Positions 1 to 8,914 of a DNA stretch of 64,000 bases are shown here, one piece after another. The position numbers and the translations under genes are program-made. The notes beneath the pieces are model-generated. The model was not told the origin of the DNA. It saw only the letters and a program-made list of their open reading frames with translations, and did not search any database. The stretch covers positions 42,145 through 106,144 of the forward strand of contig NZ_POYJ01000017.1 of NCBI RefSeq assembly GCF_002895435.1. The letters are read 5' to 3'. This stretch comes from Aquimarina sediminis (GTDB lineage Bacteria > Bacteroidota > Bacteroidia > Flavobacteriales > Flavobacteriaceae). Each line of letters starts with the position of its first letter. Position 1 is the first letter of the stretch.

Positions 1-321
1 ATTATAAGCGGTTAAAAACCAGATCAAAGGAGATATATTACCCCTTATAAATGGTCATGAACCACCTAGAGAGACTTATCAACCGCTTCGAGATGGTTCA
101 TAACCAGATCAAAGTGGTTCTTGACCCCCTATAGGGGGGTGTTAGACGGGGGGTAACCCCTATTTTTTGTCCAAAAAAATTTTTAAAAGAAGTATCAAAA
201 AAATACTTTTATATAAATATTGTAAAAAAATCATACACTATATAATCTTACTTTTAAGAAATACTTATTTTGGTAATTAAGAAAATACATTAAACAAAAA
301 ATTAATAAACCTATACTAAAA
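1..321. other. structured non-coding stretch, no gene seen
   Basis: No coding frame is convincing here. The first 160 bases are dense in matched elements: AACCAGATCAAAG occurs at 17-29 and 102-114, AAGCGGTT (6-13) faces AACCGCTT (81-88), CCCCCTATAGGGGG (125-138) is a perfect palindrome, and GGGG-TAA-CCCC (150-160) can form a second small hairpin. The rest is AT-rich and presumably carries the promoter of the following lipoprotein gene. A hairpin with similar C- and G-runs lies near the other end of the window, so this may be a dispersed extragenic repeat. Confidence 0.4.
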
Positions 322-777
322 ATGCACCAAAACATCACCTTACCAAAAATTCGTTTAAAAAAACTAAACATTCTAATTGCAACTCTATTATTAACTTTTA
401 TCAGTTGTCAAAAAGAGTCTGATCAATTAAAACCTGATAGTGTTCTGGCAAAAAAAATAGAAGCAGCATTTAAATCAAAAAGCGAAACTGTTGACTTACA
501 AAAACATACCGATTTCGAGTGGGACAGTATCGTTATTTTTGGTCCTTATTCGGGGATGGATAACGCTGAATTAAATTTATCCAATATCCAGGAAAACTTA
601 AATTTATCAAATGACGGAATACATACAATAGTATTTCTTAAAGACAATACTTCTGTAAAATTTGTTGAACTATCAAGATTAATAGGGGATTTCAAGGATA
701 TCAAAACTCAAATTCCAAAAGAAAAAGCTACGTTTCTTAAAACGACACCTCAAATAAAATTGGTTTCAGAAGAATAG
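322..777 (+). CDS. small hypothetical lipoprotein
   Basis: A 151-residue protein of unknown function. A short basic N-terminus and a hydrophobic stretch (about residues 15-28) end in the lipobox-like FISC with Cys29, so it should be lipidated and anchored in the cell envelope. The mature part is polar and charged, with no domain I recognise. It is followed by a strong hairpin, so it is probably a single-gene transcript. An earlier processing site is not apparent, and the Met start gives a normal signal peptide length. Confidence 0.6.
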   Translation: MHQNITLPKIRLKKLNILIATLLLTFISCQKESDQLKPDSVLAKKIEAAFKSKSETVDLQKHTDFEWDSIVIFGPYSGMDNAELNLSNIQENLNLSNDGIHTIVFLKDNTSVKFVELSRLIGDFKDIKTQIPKEKATFLKTTPQIKLVSEE

Positions 778-795
778 ACTCCTAATTTATAATTA

Positions 796-830
796 ACTTC
801 TAGGTTTTGATTGTTCTAAAACCTAGAAGT
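796..830 (+). terminator. hairpin terminator after the lipoprotein gene
   Basis: A 13-bp perfect stem (ACTTCTAGGTTTT paired with AAAACCTAGAAGT) with a 9-base loop lies just after the stop codon. No long T-run follows, but the A/T-rich ends let it work in either direction. Confidence 0.65.
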
Positions 831-908
831 ACTATATTATATATTGTAGATTTTATTTAAAAAAATAACTACTTTGTAGATCAAGAAACTCAAATCACAT
901 AATATTAT

Positions 909-1379
909 ATGGAAAACTCAAACCAAATTGCGATAAGAGTAAAAGAAGTCTTTCTAAACGGTACCTGGATAGCAAATACAAACTACAAAGACGCATTATC
1001 AAAAGTCACCTGGCAACAAGCCACAAAAAAAATCGGGGCTTTGAATACTATTGCTGCACTAACGTATCATATCAATTACTATGTCGCAGGAGTTCTGAAT
1101 GTGTTTGAAGGAGGAACACTAGATATAAAAGACAAATACAGTTTTGATCTGCCTCCCATTCAATCAAAAGAAGAATGGGAAAAATTACTCAGCACATTCT
1201 TGATAAATGCCGAAAAATTTGTAAGTCATATCGAACTTATGCCCGAAAATAAATTAGAAGAAGTATTTGTAAAAGAAGCATATGGATCATACCGAAGAAA
1301 TATTGAAGGAATGATAGAACATAGTTACTATCATCTAGGTCAGGTTTCGCTCATAAAAAAAATGATATCCGAGTTATAA
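909..1379 (+). CDS. DinB-family metal-binding protein
   Basis: This 156-residue protein fits the DinB/DUF1572 four-helix-bundle family, whose members use three histidines to bind a divalent metal and often act as thiol transferases. The expected histidines are present: His54 in LTYHINYY, and His138 and His142 in IEHSYYHLGQ near the C-terminus. Length is normal for the family. The substrate cannot be told from sequence. It stands alone between the lipoprotein and a methyltransferase. Confidence 0.75.
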   Translation: MENSNQIAIRVKEVFLNGTWIANTNYKDALSKVTWQQATKKIGALNTIAALTYHINYYVAGVLNVFEGGTLDIKDKYSFDLPPIQSKEEWEKLLSTFLINAEKFVSHIELMPENKLEEVFVKEAYGSYRRNIEGMIEHSYYHLGQVSLIKKMISEL

Positions 1380-1490
1380 ATGATCAAAAAATGGAATTTC
1401 ACTTTATAAAGTCTTATTTTTAAGGATCTACAAATTGGCATTGGTATATGATATTGTGGGTAACACTAGTAACTTGATATATCCTGCACT

Positions 1491-2315
1491 ATGGGAAACT
1501 TAAATAAAAACATCGAAAATCATTACCTAAAAGAAGCTCTTTTTGAAGATATTATTAACCGTCTCAAAGAACAAGAGATTGATCTAAATAATGTAACAAG
1601 GGAAGATATTTCTGGAGTTGATGAATTTCATGTCAGAGGAGCTGCCGTATCAAAAGAGCTAGCAAGCACTATTGATTTAAAAGGGGCTCATCTTTTGGAT
1701 GTAGGCTGTGGTCTGGGAGGACCTTGTAGAATGCTCGCCGACGAATATGACTGTCATGCCACAGGGATTGACCTAAGTAATGAGTTTATCAGAACTGCCA
1801 ATGGATTATCCAAATTAGTCAAACTAGATAACAAAACTACTTTTATACAAGGAGATGCTACCAATCTCCCGTTTGAAGATCAGGCCTTTGATGTGGTTTG
1901 GACGCAACATGTTCAAATGAATATTCCTGATAAAAAAAGGCTTTATTCAGAAATAAATAGAGTACTAAAACCGGAAGGACACTTCCTTTACTATGATATC
2001 TTTAAAAAAGGAGAGCAAGAAGTCCAATATCCAATGCCTTGGGCAAGTCATGCTAACCTTAGTTTTCTTTTTAAGACTGAAGAGATGGATACTATTTTAA
2101 TTGATATGGGATTCTCAAAAATACAATCGGTAAATCAAACTCAGCCAGGAATTGATTTCTTTGATGCTTTGGTCAAAAGATTTCAAGAGTTTGGACCACC
2201 AAAAATAGGATTAAATGTCCTCATGGGAGAAACAACAAAACCTAAACTGATGAATCTCGTTACTCATTTCAAAAATGGAGTGTTAGCACTGGAAAGCGGT
2301 GTATATAAGAAATAA
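1491..2315 (+). CDS. class I SAM-dependent methyltransferase
   Basis: A 274-residue cytosolic methyltransferase. The glycine-rich SAM-binding loop DVGCGLGGP starts at Asp70, followed by the acidic ribose-binding residue in GIDLS and the FDVVWTQHVQMNI post-motif. The overall arrangement resembles small-molecule methyltransferases of the sarcosine/dimethylglycine and sterol type (Methyltransf_11). The acceptor is unknown. The N-terminal 60 residues are helical and charged, as in family members that cap the active site. Confidence 0.75.
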   Translation: MGNLNKNIENHYLKEALFEDIINRLKEQEIDLNNVTREDISGVDEFHVRGAAVSKELASTIDLKGAHLLDVGCGLGGPCRMLADEYDCHATGIDLSNEFIRTANGLSKLVKLDNKTTFIQGDATNLPFEDQAFDVVWTQHVQMNIPDKKRLYSEINRVLKPEGHFLYYDIFKKGEQEVQYPMPWASHANLSFLFKTEEMDTILIDMGFSKIQSVNQTQPGIDFFDALVKRFQEFGPPKIGLNVLMGETTKPKLMNLVTHFKNGVLALESGVYKK

Positions 2316-2354
2316 AGAATATCAAACTTATAATCAGTTATAAAACCTATATAA

Positions 2355-2648
2355 ATGTTAGTTTCAAGGATATCATTTTTGATTAGTTTAATTGCAATTA
2401 TCGTGGCTATATGGGCTCAATATGAGTTATTTGTTGGATACCAAGGCATCAGTGCTAAAACAAGGGCGCTCTATGGCATTACCCATCTAATGTATTATAA
2501 ATACGCAAGTATAGGAATCGTAGGGGTACTTCTCTCTATAATTTCTATTTTCAAAAAAGAAAAGCTAAAAATAGTCCTCCTTACCTTGGGCATGGCTATT
2601 TTATCAATTTTACTATTGATATTAGACGTCTGGAAATTGTTTTCATGA
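2355..2648 (+). CDS. small membrane protein
   Basis: A 97-residue protein with three hydrophobic segments (about residues 3-22, 48-64 and 72-94) separated by short polar loops; the loop after the first segment contains several aromatic residues. It has no family I can name. It starts 39 bases after the methyltransferase stop and may be co-transcribed with it. Confidence 0.55.
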   Translation: MLVSRISFLISLIAIIVAIWAQYELFVGYQGISAKTRALYGITHLMYYKYASIGIVGVLLSIISIFKKEKLKIVLLTLGMAILSILLLILDVWKLFS

Positions 2649-2692
2649 TTAAAATCATAATCTCATTGTACTAACCGTTCTGTATATTTGTA

Positions 2693-3103
2693 ATGATATC
2701 TATAAAAGCACTTAAAGTGAACAAAACCATTAAAAATTTACATTTAGGGGTATCTGCAACTATTGTTTTTGGAGTAGCTCTAATCTACGGCTTCAATCCA
2801 AATAGGATCTTGCCTTTGTTTTTTGATTTTACAGTCGATAATTTAGAGTTAAAAAATATTTTTAGAGCTGTAATGGGACTTTACATAGGATTTGCCATAT
2901 ACTGGATCATTGGAATTAGAAAATCTGAATATTGGAAAAACGCAACCATTAGTAACGTTATCTTTATGGGAGGGTTAGTGTTTGGAAGATTATTAAGTAC
3001 AATTCTAGATGGCGTTTCAATTCAATTCACTTTTGCCTTAATACTAGAATTAATCGGTATGATATGGGGGATATATAACCTAAAAAAAGTATCCTACTCC
3101 TAA
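2693..3103 (+). CDS. DUF4345 family membrane protein
   Basis: This 136-residue protein has four predicted membrane helices and the pattern of the DUF4345 family: a first helix ending in YGFNP, a conserved loop before FRAVMGLYIGFAIYWIIG, and a closing GMIWGIYNL helix. Function of the family is unknown. A TATATTTG element, the Bacteroidota minus-7 type, lies at 2683-2690, only two bases before the ATG, so either the transcript is nearly leaderless or the element is coincidental. Confidence 0.65.
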   Translation: MISIKALKVNKTIKNLHLGVSATIVFGVALIYGFNPNRILPLFFDFTVDNLELKNIFRAVMGLYIGFAIYWIIGIRKSEYWKNATISNVIFMGGLVFGRLLSTILDGVSIQFTFALILELIGMIWGIYNLKKVSYS

Positions 3104-3197
3104 TTATGTGTATAAAGTTTCATTGACTTTTTAGTAACATTTCCTCTCCTCGTTACATATACTTATTACAAATAATACATTATCAAAAAAAGAAAAA

Positions 3198-3590
3198 ATG
3201 GGGAGATGGATGAAATCTTTGGATAAAAAGGGTAACGTAATCGATGAAGTAACACCTCACCTACTCATGTATTGCACCAGATTTTTACCAAAAAACACTA
3301 GAAAAGAATTTCCAATAATCGACAATCTAGAATTACATGCAACAAAGTGGAAGACTGAACTTCAAATCTTTAAAGATGGATCCCTTTTCCAATTAAATGA
3401 AGAACTCATAAGAATTAGAAAGTTAGCAAACATGGAAGAATTTATCGATGGGGTTGACAATAATAGGTTTTTAAAACATTGGAAAGGTGATGACACAAAC
3501 GTCTATGAATTTTATAAATATCTGGATGCTATTCAAAATGTTCTTCAAAAGGCAATCACTCAAAAACTCGAAGTGAGAATCTATTTGTAA
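3198..3590 (+). CDS. hypothetical protein
   Basis: I do not recognise this 130-residue protein. It has no signal peptide or membrane segment, is rich in charged residues (KSLDKKGNVIDEV near the start, ELIRIRKLANMEEF in the middle) and is probably a small cytosolic alpha/beta protein. The start is the first Met of the frame, preceded by an A-rich stretch usual for this genome. It stands alone, which gives no functional hint. Confidence 0.5.
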   Translation: MGRWMKSLDKKGNVIDEVTPHLLMYCTRFLPKNTRKEFPIIDNLELHATKWKTELQIFKDGSLFQLNEELIRIRKLANMEEFIDGVDNNRFLKHWKGDDTNVYEFYKYLDAIQNVLQKAITQKLEVRIYL

Positions 3591-3629
3591 AAAATCAATA
3601 TTTGAAAAAATAGTATCCCTAGCTATATT

Positions 3630-3637
3630 TATCTTTG
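3630..3637 (+). promoter_or_regulatory. TAnnTTTG-type minus-7 element
   Basis: TATCTTTG matches the Bacteroidota minus-7 consensus 33 bases ahead of the PLP-enzyme start codon. The nearest upstream TTG (3602-3604) is 25 bases away, slightly too far for a textbook promoter, so this is tentative. Confidence 0.3.
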
Positions 3638-3669
3638 GTAGTATAATGAAATAATACACTTATATCGAT

Positions 3670-4596
3670 ATGAACAACAAATTCTACATAGAAACACCAG
3701 TGTATAAATCTCACAAATTAAACAAAGAGCATAACAAAAGTGTTTTTTATAAAATGGAATGTTATCAACCCACAGGCTCTTTTAAGATTAGAGGTATGGA
3801 AGAATTATGTCGCTTTCATATCAATAATGGAAAAAGAGACTTTATAGCGTCTTCTGGAGGTAATGCTGGGTATTCACTAGGGTATATTGGACAAAAAATG
3901 GGAGTAGATATTACGGTAATTGTTCCTAAAACAACTTCTCAGTTTATGATCAATAAGATGACAAACCTAGGAACTCAGGTCGAAGTCTATGGCGATGTAT
4001 GGGATGAAGCTCATCAATATGCATTAAAAATTTCTGAAGAAAGAGGTGCCGTCTACGTTTCCCCCTTTGATGATCCTCTACTCTGGAAAGGTCACTCTAC
4101 TCTAATCGATGAATGTGCAAAACAGATACCACAACCAGATAAAATTATTGTTTCTGTAGGTGGTGGTGGACTACTATGTGGCGTACTCCAAGGAATCAAA
4201 AGAAATGGGTGGCACGAAACTACAGTCATAACAACAGAAACAATTGGCGCGGCATCATTTTACAAGAGCTACCAGGCTAAAGAAATTGTAGAATTAGATG
4301 AAATAAAGACTATTGCTACTAGTCTGGGAGCAAAAAAAGTAGCAGAAAAATCATTACAACTAGCTTATGATCTTAATGTAACCCCTTTTATGATGAGTGA
4401 CAACGAAGCCATAAGAGCTTCTCTTGATTTTTTAGACGAATATAACGTTTGGGTAGAACCAGCCTGCGGAGCAGCAATTTCTGTTCCTTACTTTTATCCC
4501 CAAATGATCAAAGAAGACGAAACAGCTCTAGTAATTGTTTGTGGTGGTGTAAATATACCTATCAAAAACATAACCCATCAAGCTCCAAACAACTAA
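3670..4596 (+). CDS. PLP-dependent serine/threonine dehydratase-like lyase
   Basis: A 308-residue fold-type II PLP enzyme (tryptophan synthase beta superfamily). The Schiff-base lysine is Lys39 in PTGSFKIRGM, the substrate loop is SSGGNAGYS, and the phosphate-binding loop is SVGGGGLLCG. The short length, without an ACT domain, fits catabolic serine/threonine dehydratases of the SdsL/eukaryotic SDS kind, which turn serine or threonine into pyruvate or 2-oxobutyrate plus ammonia. It is followed after 26 bases by an MBL-fold hydrolase and then an AraC regulator, all on one strand. The exact amino acid substrate is not resolved. Confidence 0.75.
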   Translation: MNNKFYIETPVYKSHKLNKEHNKSVFYKMECYQPTGSFKIRGMEELCRFHINNGKRDFIASSGGNAGYSLGYIGQKMGVDITVIVPKTTSQFMINKMTNLGTQVEVYGDVWDEAHQYALKISEERGAVYVSPFDDPLLWKGHSTLIDECAKQIPQPDKIIVSVGGGGLLCGVLQGIKRNGWHETTVITTETIGAASFYKSYQAKEIVELDEIKTIATSLGAKKVAEKSLQLAYDLNVTPFMMSDNEAIRASLDFLDEYNVWVEPACGAAISVPYFYPQMIKEDETALVIVCGGVNIPIKNITHQAPNN

Positions 4597-4622
4597 TACA
4601 CATATAAATCATACTTAAAACT

Positions 4623-5579
4623 ATGTTCACATCAGAAATAAAAAGTAAAACAGGAGAAGATATATCCATCTTAGTAAAACTTGATAATCACCCTTGGAGT
4701 TATATTTGTGAATGTGGAGATGCTAGTAATCTAACCATAAAAGAAATCCAAAATACCAATGCCATATTTATAAGTCATACACATATTGATCATTTTATAA
4801 ACTTTGATACCGTGATAAGGCATCAGGTAGGAATCCAAAGAAGAGTCACTATATGCGGTCCAAAAGGTATTGCCAATCAGGTACAATCCAAAATAAAAGG
4901 ATATACATGGAATCTCGTAGACAAAGATGCTATCACCTACGAAATAAGAGAAGTTTTATCTGATGATAAAATTGTTGTCTATGAAATAGAACCTCCTGTT
5001 TGGGAATTAAAAGAAATTTGTACACTTAGTGGCAATACAATATTTGAAGAAAAATCTTTTGTAGTCACTTCTACCCTTCTTGATCACAAAACCCCAACAC
5101 TAGCTTACAAGTTTAAAGAAAATAGTACTACAAAAATCGATATTGCCTCAAGCGGATTCTCTGGTGGCAAATGGGTTAAAGAACTTAAAGATGCTTTTGA
5201 AAATAATCTAGACAATCAAATCATAACTATAGAAAATAAAGAATACCCTGCCCAAGAACTGTTTCATTTATTACACATACAAAAAGGAGATACGCTAGGT
5301 ATTATTCTAGATCACTCTGCTAATACAGAGAACCATTTGAAAATCAAAGAGCATTTCTCTAATACTAGGAAAGTTTTTATAGAAAGTTTTTATAAAGACG
5401 AAGACAAAGAGCTGGCAGTTATACATTATCATAGCTATGCATCAATGTCTGCAAAAGTAATGAAAGATTCAAGTGTAAAAGAAGCCATTCCTGTGCATTT
5501 CTCTAGAAAATATAACGAAAATGAGATCGAAGAATTAATTACTGAATTTAATCTGGCACTAAACTCTTCTAATGTTTAA
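4623..5579 (+). CDS. MBL-fold metallohydrolase, RNase Z-like
   Basis: A 318-residue cytosolic protein with the metallo-beta-lactamase metal motif SHTHIDH (His52, His54, Asp56, His57) and a late histidine-bearing strand (IHYHSYASM) before the C-terminal PVHFSRKY, an arrangement reminiscent of RNase Z/ElaC-like members. It lacks a clear exosite insertion, so true tRNA 3'-processing is unlikely and a different phosphodiesterase or esterase role is possible. It sits directly behind the PLP lyase. Confidence 0.7.
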   Translation: MFTSEIKSKTGEDISILVKLDNHPWSYICECGDASNLTIKEIQNTNAIFISHTHIDHFINFDTVIRHQVGIQRRVTICGPKGIANQVQSKIKGYTWNLVDKDAITYEIREVLSDDKIVVYEIEPPVWELKEICTLSGNTIFEEKSFVVTSTLLDHKTPTLAYKFKENSTTKIDIASSGFSGGKWVKELKDAFENNLDNQIITIENKEYPAQELFHLLHIQKGDTLGIILDHSANTENHLKIKEHFSNTRKVFIESFYKDEDKELAVIHYHSYASMSAKVMKDSSVKEAIPVHFSRKYNENEIEELITEFNLALNSSNV

Positions 5580-5637
5580 GAAAAACTTCTGTCATTAAAA
5601 AGTAAAAAATACGACTTAAAAAACTTAAAAGAGAATC

Positions 5638-6372
5638 ATGCTAATAGTAAATAAGCTTAACAACAACACAGAGGTTCCATTACTTGAGGTAAATATCCTA
5701 TTCTTATTGGCAGGGAATATTTCTATCCAAACCAATACTTCTGAATATCAAGTAGACAAAAAATCATATTTCTATTATGATCAAAAATTTAGGATCACGA
5801 GTTCATCTCCATATCTAAATGGCTTTATCATTTCACTTTCTAAAGAGTTCTTGAATAAAAACCCTGAAGTGTACAATCATCTTTCTCAGATACCAGAATA
5901 CTTCAAAATATTCAAAATAAATGATCCCAGTACTGTAAAAACATTAATTGAAACCTTACATAAAGATAGCCAATCCGCTCCCGAGCTCACCTCTAATTAC
6001 CTCAACCTTATTTTACTAAAATTAAAATCTACAAATGAGATTGAAAACACAAATACCTCTCCCCTTTTTAATCAATTTGTTGATTTGATACAAGACAACA
6101 TCGAGAATAATTATTGTGCAGGTACTTATGCAAAAATGCTCGATATTCCATTAAAAAAACTAATTAAAGAAGTAAGACATAATACCGACAAAACGCCTTG
6201 CAATATTATCACAGAGCAAGTAATTGACAAAGCAAAAGAATTACTCACCACTACCAACAACTCTAGCAAAATGATTGCATATCAACTTGGGTTTCAAGAG
6301 CCGTACTACTTCATTAAATATTTTAAAAAAAATGTTGGTATCACTCCAACACAATATCGAAAGGAATATTAA
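5638..6372 (+). CDS. AraC-family transcriptional regulator
   Basis: A 244-residue regulator. The first ~120 residues form a degenerate cupin-like sensor half, and residues ~145-244 are the two helix-turn-helix units of AraC proteins, ending with the classic signature QEPYYFIKYFKKNVGITPTQYRKEY. It is the last gene of the PLP lyase-hydrolase group and may control it, but no operator is obvious. Confidence 0.8.
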   Translation: MLIVNKLNNNTEVPLLEVNILFLLAGNISIQTNTSEYQVDKKSYFYYDQKFRITSSSPYLNGFIISLSKEFLNKNPEVYNHLSQIPEYFKIFKINDPSTVKTLIETLHKDSQSAPELTSNYLNLILLKLKSTNEIENTNTSPLFNQFVDLIQDNIENNYCAGTYAKMLDIPLKKLIKEVRHNTDKTPCNIITEQVIDKAKELLTTTNNSSKMIAYQLGFQEPYYFIKYFKKNVGITPTQYRKEY

Positions 6373-6497
6373 CTCAAAAACAGTACATAAATAGGTTATC
6401 AAAAGGGAAAAATTTACATCTTTTCATCTTTTATTACATTTTTAAAAACTGTCAACCTCTCCATATTTGCCGCAACAAACAATGCAAAGACCGAAAT

Positions 6498-7133
6498 ATG
6501 GATTTAATAGAAGAATTACGAGCAAAAAAAAATGCTTCTGCACAAAATATTCCTACAGAAAAATGGAATATTATGATGAATAGCACTCAACAATTAATCA
6601 AAGAACATTTATCTAAAAAAGCGTTAAAAGAAGGAGATAAAATGATTGACTTTACTTTACCAAATGCTGTTGGAGGTATAATCACTTTATCAGAAAAATT
6701 GGAAAAAGGGAGCGTTATCATTTCATTTTACCGAGGAGGATGGTGCCCCTATTGCAATATGGAGCTAAGAGCGTTACAAGAGATACTGCCCCAGATAAAA
6801 AAATCAGGAGCTTCCTTACTGGCAATCTCTCCAGAAACTCCTGATCACTCTCTAAATACTTCAGAAAAAAACAACCTACAATTTGATGTACTAAGTGATG
6901 TTGATAATAGTATCTCCAAAAAAATTGGATTGGTATTCAAAATACCAAAAAACTTAAGAGAAGTATATCATTCATTTAATATCGATGTGCCAAAACACAA
7001 TGGCAATAGTGACTATGAGCTTCCTATGCCTGCTACCTTTGTGATTAACAAAAACGGTATGATTACATATGCCTTTGTACCAGAAGATTATACAGAACGA
7101 GCTGACCCAAAAAAAATACTCGAATTGATATAA
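6498..7133 (+). CDS. peroxiredoxin-like (AhpC/TSA) protein
   Basis: A 211-residue thioredoxin-fold protein. The helix-start motif GGWCPYCNMEL holds the redox pair Cys83 and Cys86, typical of the peroxiredoxin-like AhpC/TSA subfamily that reduces peroxides or serves as a thiol oxidoreductase. There is no signal peptide, so it acts in the cytosol. The N-terminal ~50 residues are a helical extension seen in this subfamily. A hairpin terminator follows the stop codon. Confidence 0.8.
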   Translation: MDLIEELRAKKNASAQNIPTEKWNIMMNSTQQLIKEHLSKKALKEGDKMIDFTLPNAVGGIITLSEKLEKGSVIISFYRGGWCPYCNMELRALQEILPQIKKSGASLLAISPETPDHSLNTSEKNNLQFDVLSDVDNSISKKIGLVFKIPKNLREVYHSFNIDVPKHNGNSDYELPMPATFVINKNGMITYAFVPEDYTERADPKKILELI

Positions 7134-7156
7134 TAAATAATGCCTCAATAAGATAA

Positions 7157-7191
7157 TATAGCAGAAAAGAATTTAGTCCTTTTCTGCTATA
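7157..7191 (+). terminator. terminator of the peroxiredoxin-like gene
   Basis: A 13-bp perfect stem (TATAGCAGAAAAG with CTTTTCTGCTATA) and 9-base loop, followed by TTTG. Its right arm overlaps a TATATTTG element at 7188-7195 that could start a transcript toward the next AraC gene. Confidence 0.7.
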
Positions 7192-7395
7192 TTTGTTTAA
7201 GCCGAAATCGGGATACAACAATCTTTGTTATTTGTATACAATTCATCTCTATCAAACTATTTGAAAAACATGAGTCAATCAGTACTTTATCAAAACTATC
7301 AAGAACTATCCCTTCTTACTATACTAATAATTGTGAACAACCTGCTAACAAGTTCAAGGAGTTAATAGAAATATTAGAAAAAGATAGCGTCAAAA

Positions 7396-8211
7396 TTGAA
7401 AATTAATAAACAAATAAGAGCACTGTACCAACCCATACAGCCGACAATAAAACGAGCTGATAAAAAGGTAACCTATCAAGAATTTATACCTAATACTTTT
7501 TTACAAGAATACATTTATTGCTATTGGCAGTTAAAAACAACAGAAAAGCTATCCAGCCAATTTAATTACAAAGTAGTATCTGATGGATGCATCGATATTC
7601 TATTCGAAATCAATACGCCTCAAGAAAGCTTTGTAGCAGGTTTTTGTAAAAAATATACCGAATTCCTACTTAACAACGAGTTTAATTATGTAGGTGTTAG
7701 GTTTTTGCCAACGATGTTTACTCAGATTTTTAACATCGATGCCTCAGATCTAAGCAACATGTTTCAAAACCTAGATGATTTTGTTCCCAAAACATCACAA
7801 TTCATCAAAGATCATTTTCATCATGAATTAACAACAAATGAGATCAAAAATATATTTGATCAGTATTTTACTCAATTGATTACTAAAGTTGATTTCAATA
7901 ATGACAATAGGTTATATAATGCTGTACATATTATCCTAAAAAACCAAGGAGTTTTACATGTTGTAAATGATATCGATGTTGGAGTTAGTCCCAGACAATT
8001 ACAACGCTTGTTTAAATTCTATATAGGAGACACCCCTAAAACATTCAGCAAGGTTGTTCAGTTTCAGAACATTTTAAAAGCGAAACCAACAACGCAGAGC
8101 CTACAACAAAACAAGTTATTTTATGATATCGGTTATTACGACCAATCTCATTTTATCAAAGATTTTAAAAACTTTTATGGCGTAACCCCTTCAAAAGCGT
8201 TTACAAGATAA
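7396..8211 (+). CDS. AraC-family regulator with DUF6597-like N-terminus
   Basis: A 271-residue regulator. The N-terminal ~140 residues (FLQEYIYCYWQLK..., SDGCIDILFEI..., VGVRFLPT) match the DUF6597-type sensor domain common in Bacteroidota AraC proteins; the C-terminal HTH ends with YDQSHFIKDFKNFYGVTPSKAF. The only reasonable start is TTG at 7396, since an in-frame stop lies five codons upstream. The gene may control the VOC protein that follows 72 bases later. Confidence 0.75.
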   Translation: MKINKQIRALYQPIQPTIKRADKKVTYQEFIPNTFLQEYIYCYWQLKTTEKLSSQFNYKVVSDGCIDILFEINTPQESFVAGFCKKYTEFLLNNEFNYVGVRFLPTMFTQIFNIDASDLSNMFQNLDDFVPKTSQFIKDHFHHELTTNEIKNIFDQYFTQLITKVDFNNDNRLYNAVHIILKNQGVLHVVNDIDVGVSPRQLQRLFKFYIGDTPKTFSKVVQFQNILKAKPTTQSLQQNKLFYDIGYYDQSHFIKDFKNFYGVTPSKAFTR

Positions 8212-8283
8212 TTATGTCCGTTTTTTACTATCTCAACTTCCCATACTGTGATAATTTTGAATCATATCATAAATCAAAAAATC

Positions 8284-8757
8284 ATGAGATTATCACTTGT
8301 CACTGTTACCCTTTTTCTGGTAACACAAGCGTTTTCGCAAAACAGTAGTACTAACTTTCAAAATCTAAAAACTATGAAACTCAATGCCGGAATTATCACT
8401 GAAAAATTAAATGAAACCAAAGAATTTTACACCAACGTATTGGACTTTACTGTTGTTTTTGAAAATGAATTCTACCTGCTAATGCAAACCCCTAATCAAC
8501 AGGCACAAATTAGTTTCTTACTTCCAAATCACCCAACTCAAAAGCCAATTTTCCAAAAACCCTTTAGCAACCAAGGGGTATACCTGACTATCGAGGTCGA
8601 AAATGTTGACACAATCTATACTAAATTAAAAAACAAAAAAGTGCCCATAGAAATTGACATACAAAATGAAGCATGGGGAGATCGACATTTTGCCATTGTT
8701 GACCCTAATGGTATAGGAATAGATATTGTAACCTATACTAAACCTGAAAATGACTAA
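8284..8757 (+). CDS. secreted VOC (glyoxalase/bleomycin-resistance) protein
   Basis: Read from the Met at 8284 this is a 157-residue protein with a clear signal peptide (MRLSLVTVTLFLVTQAFSQ), then one vicinal-oxygen-chelate domain: NAGIITEKLNETKEFYTNVL opens the first beta-alpha-beta unit and WGDRHFAIVDPNGIGIDIV closes the second. An upstream Met would add 12 residues that spoil the signal peptide. Such proteins bind small molecules or metal; a periplasmic location is unusual but recurrent in this phylum. The ligand is unknown. Confidence 0.7.
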   Translation: MRLSLVTVTLFLVTQAFSQNSSTNFQNLKTMKLNAGIITEKLNETKEFYTNVLDFTVVFENEFYLLMQTPNQQAQISFLLPNHPTQKPIFQKPFSNQGVYLTIEVENVDTIYTKLKNKKVPIEIDIQNEAWGDRHFAIVDPNGIGIDIVTYTKPEND

Positions 8758-8914
8758 CAACCCTAAATTAAAAAAAATAAAACTCAAAAAAGACCTTAAC
8801 CCGTTTTTTGAATAGTTATATGTACCTTAGTTATTTATAAACTACAACAGTTAATTAAGCAATCTCAAAACGTTTAAGATTTCTTAAGGTATTTATAACT
8901 ATTAAAAAGAGCCA

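Noticed and set aside
7152..7406. Plus-strand frame ending KFKELIEILEKDSVKIEN that overlaps the start of the AraC gene
   Set aside because: The end looks protein-like, but the frame has no ATG, GTG or TTG start and runs through the terminator hairpin of the preceding gene. It is at most a relic.
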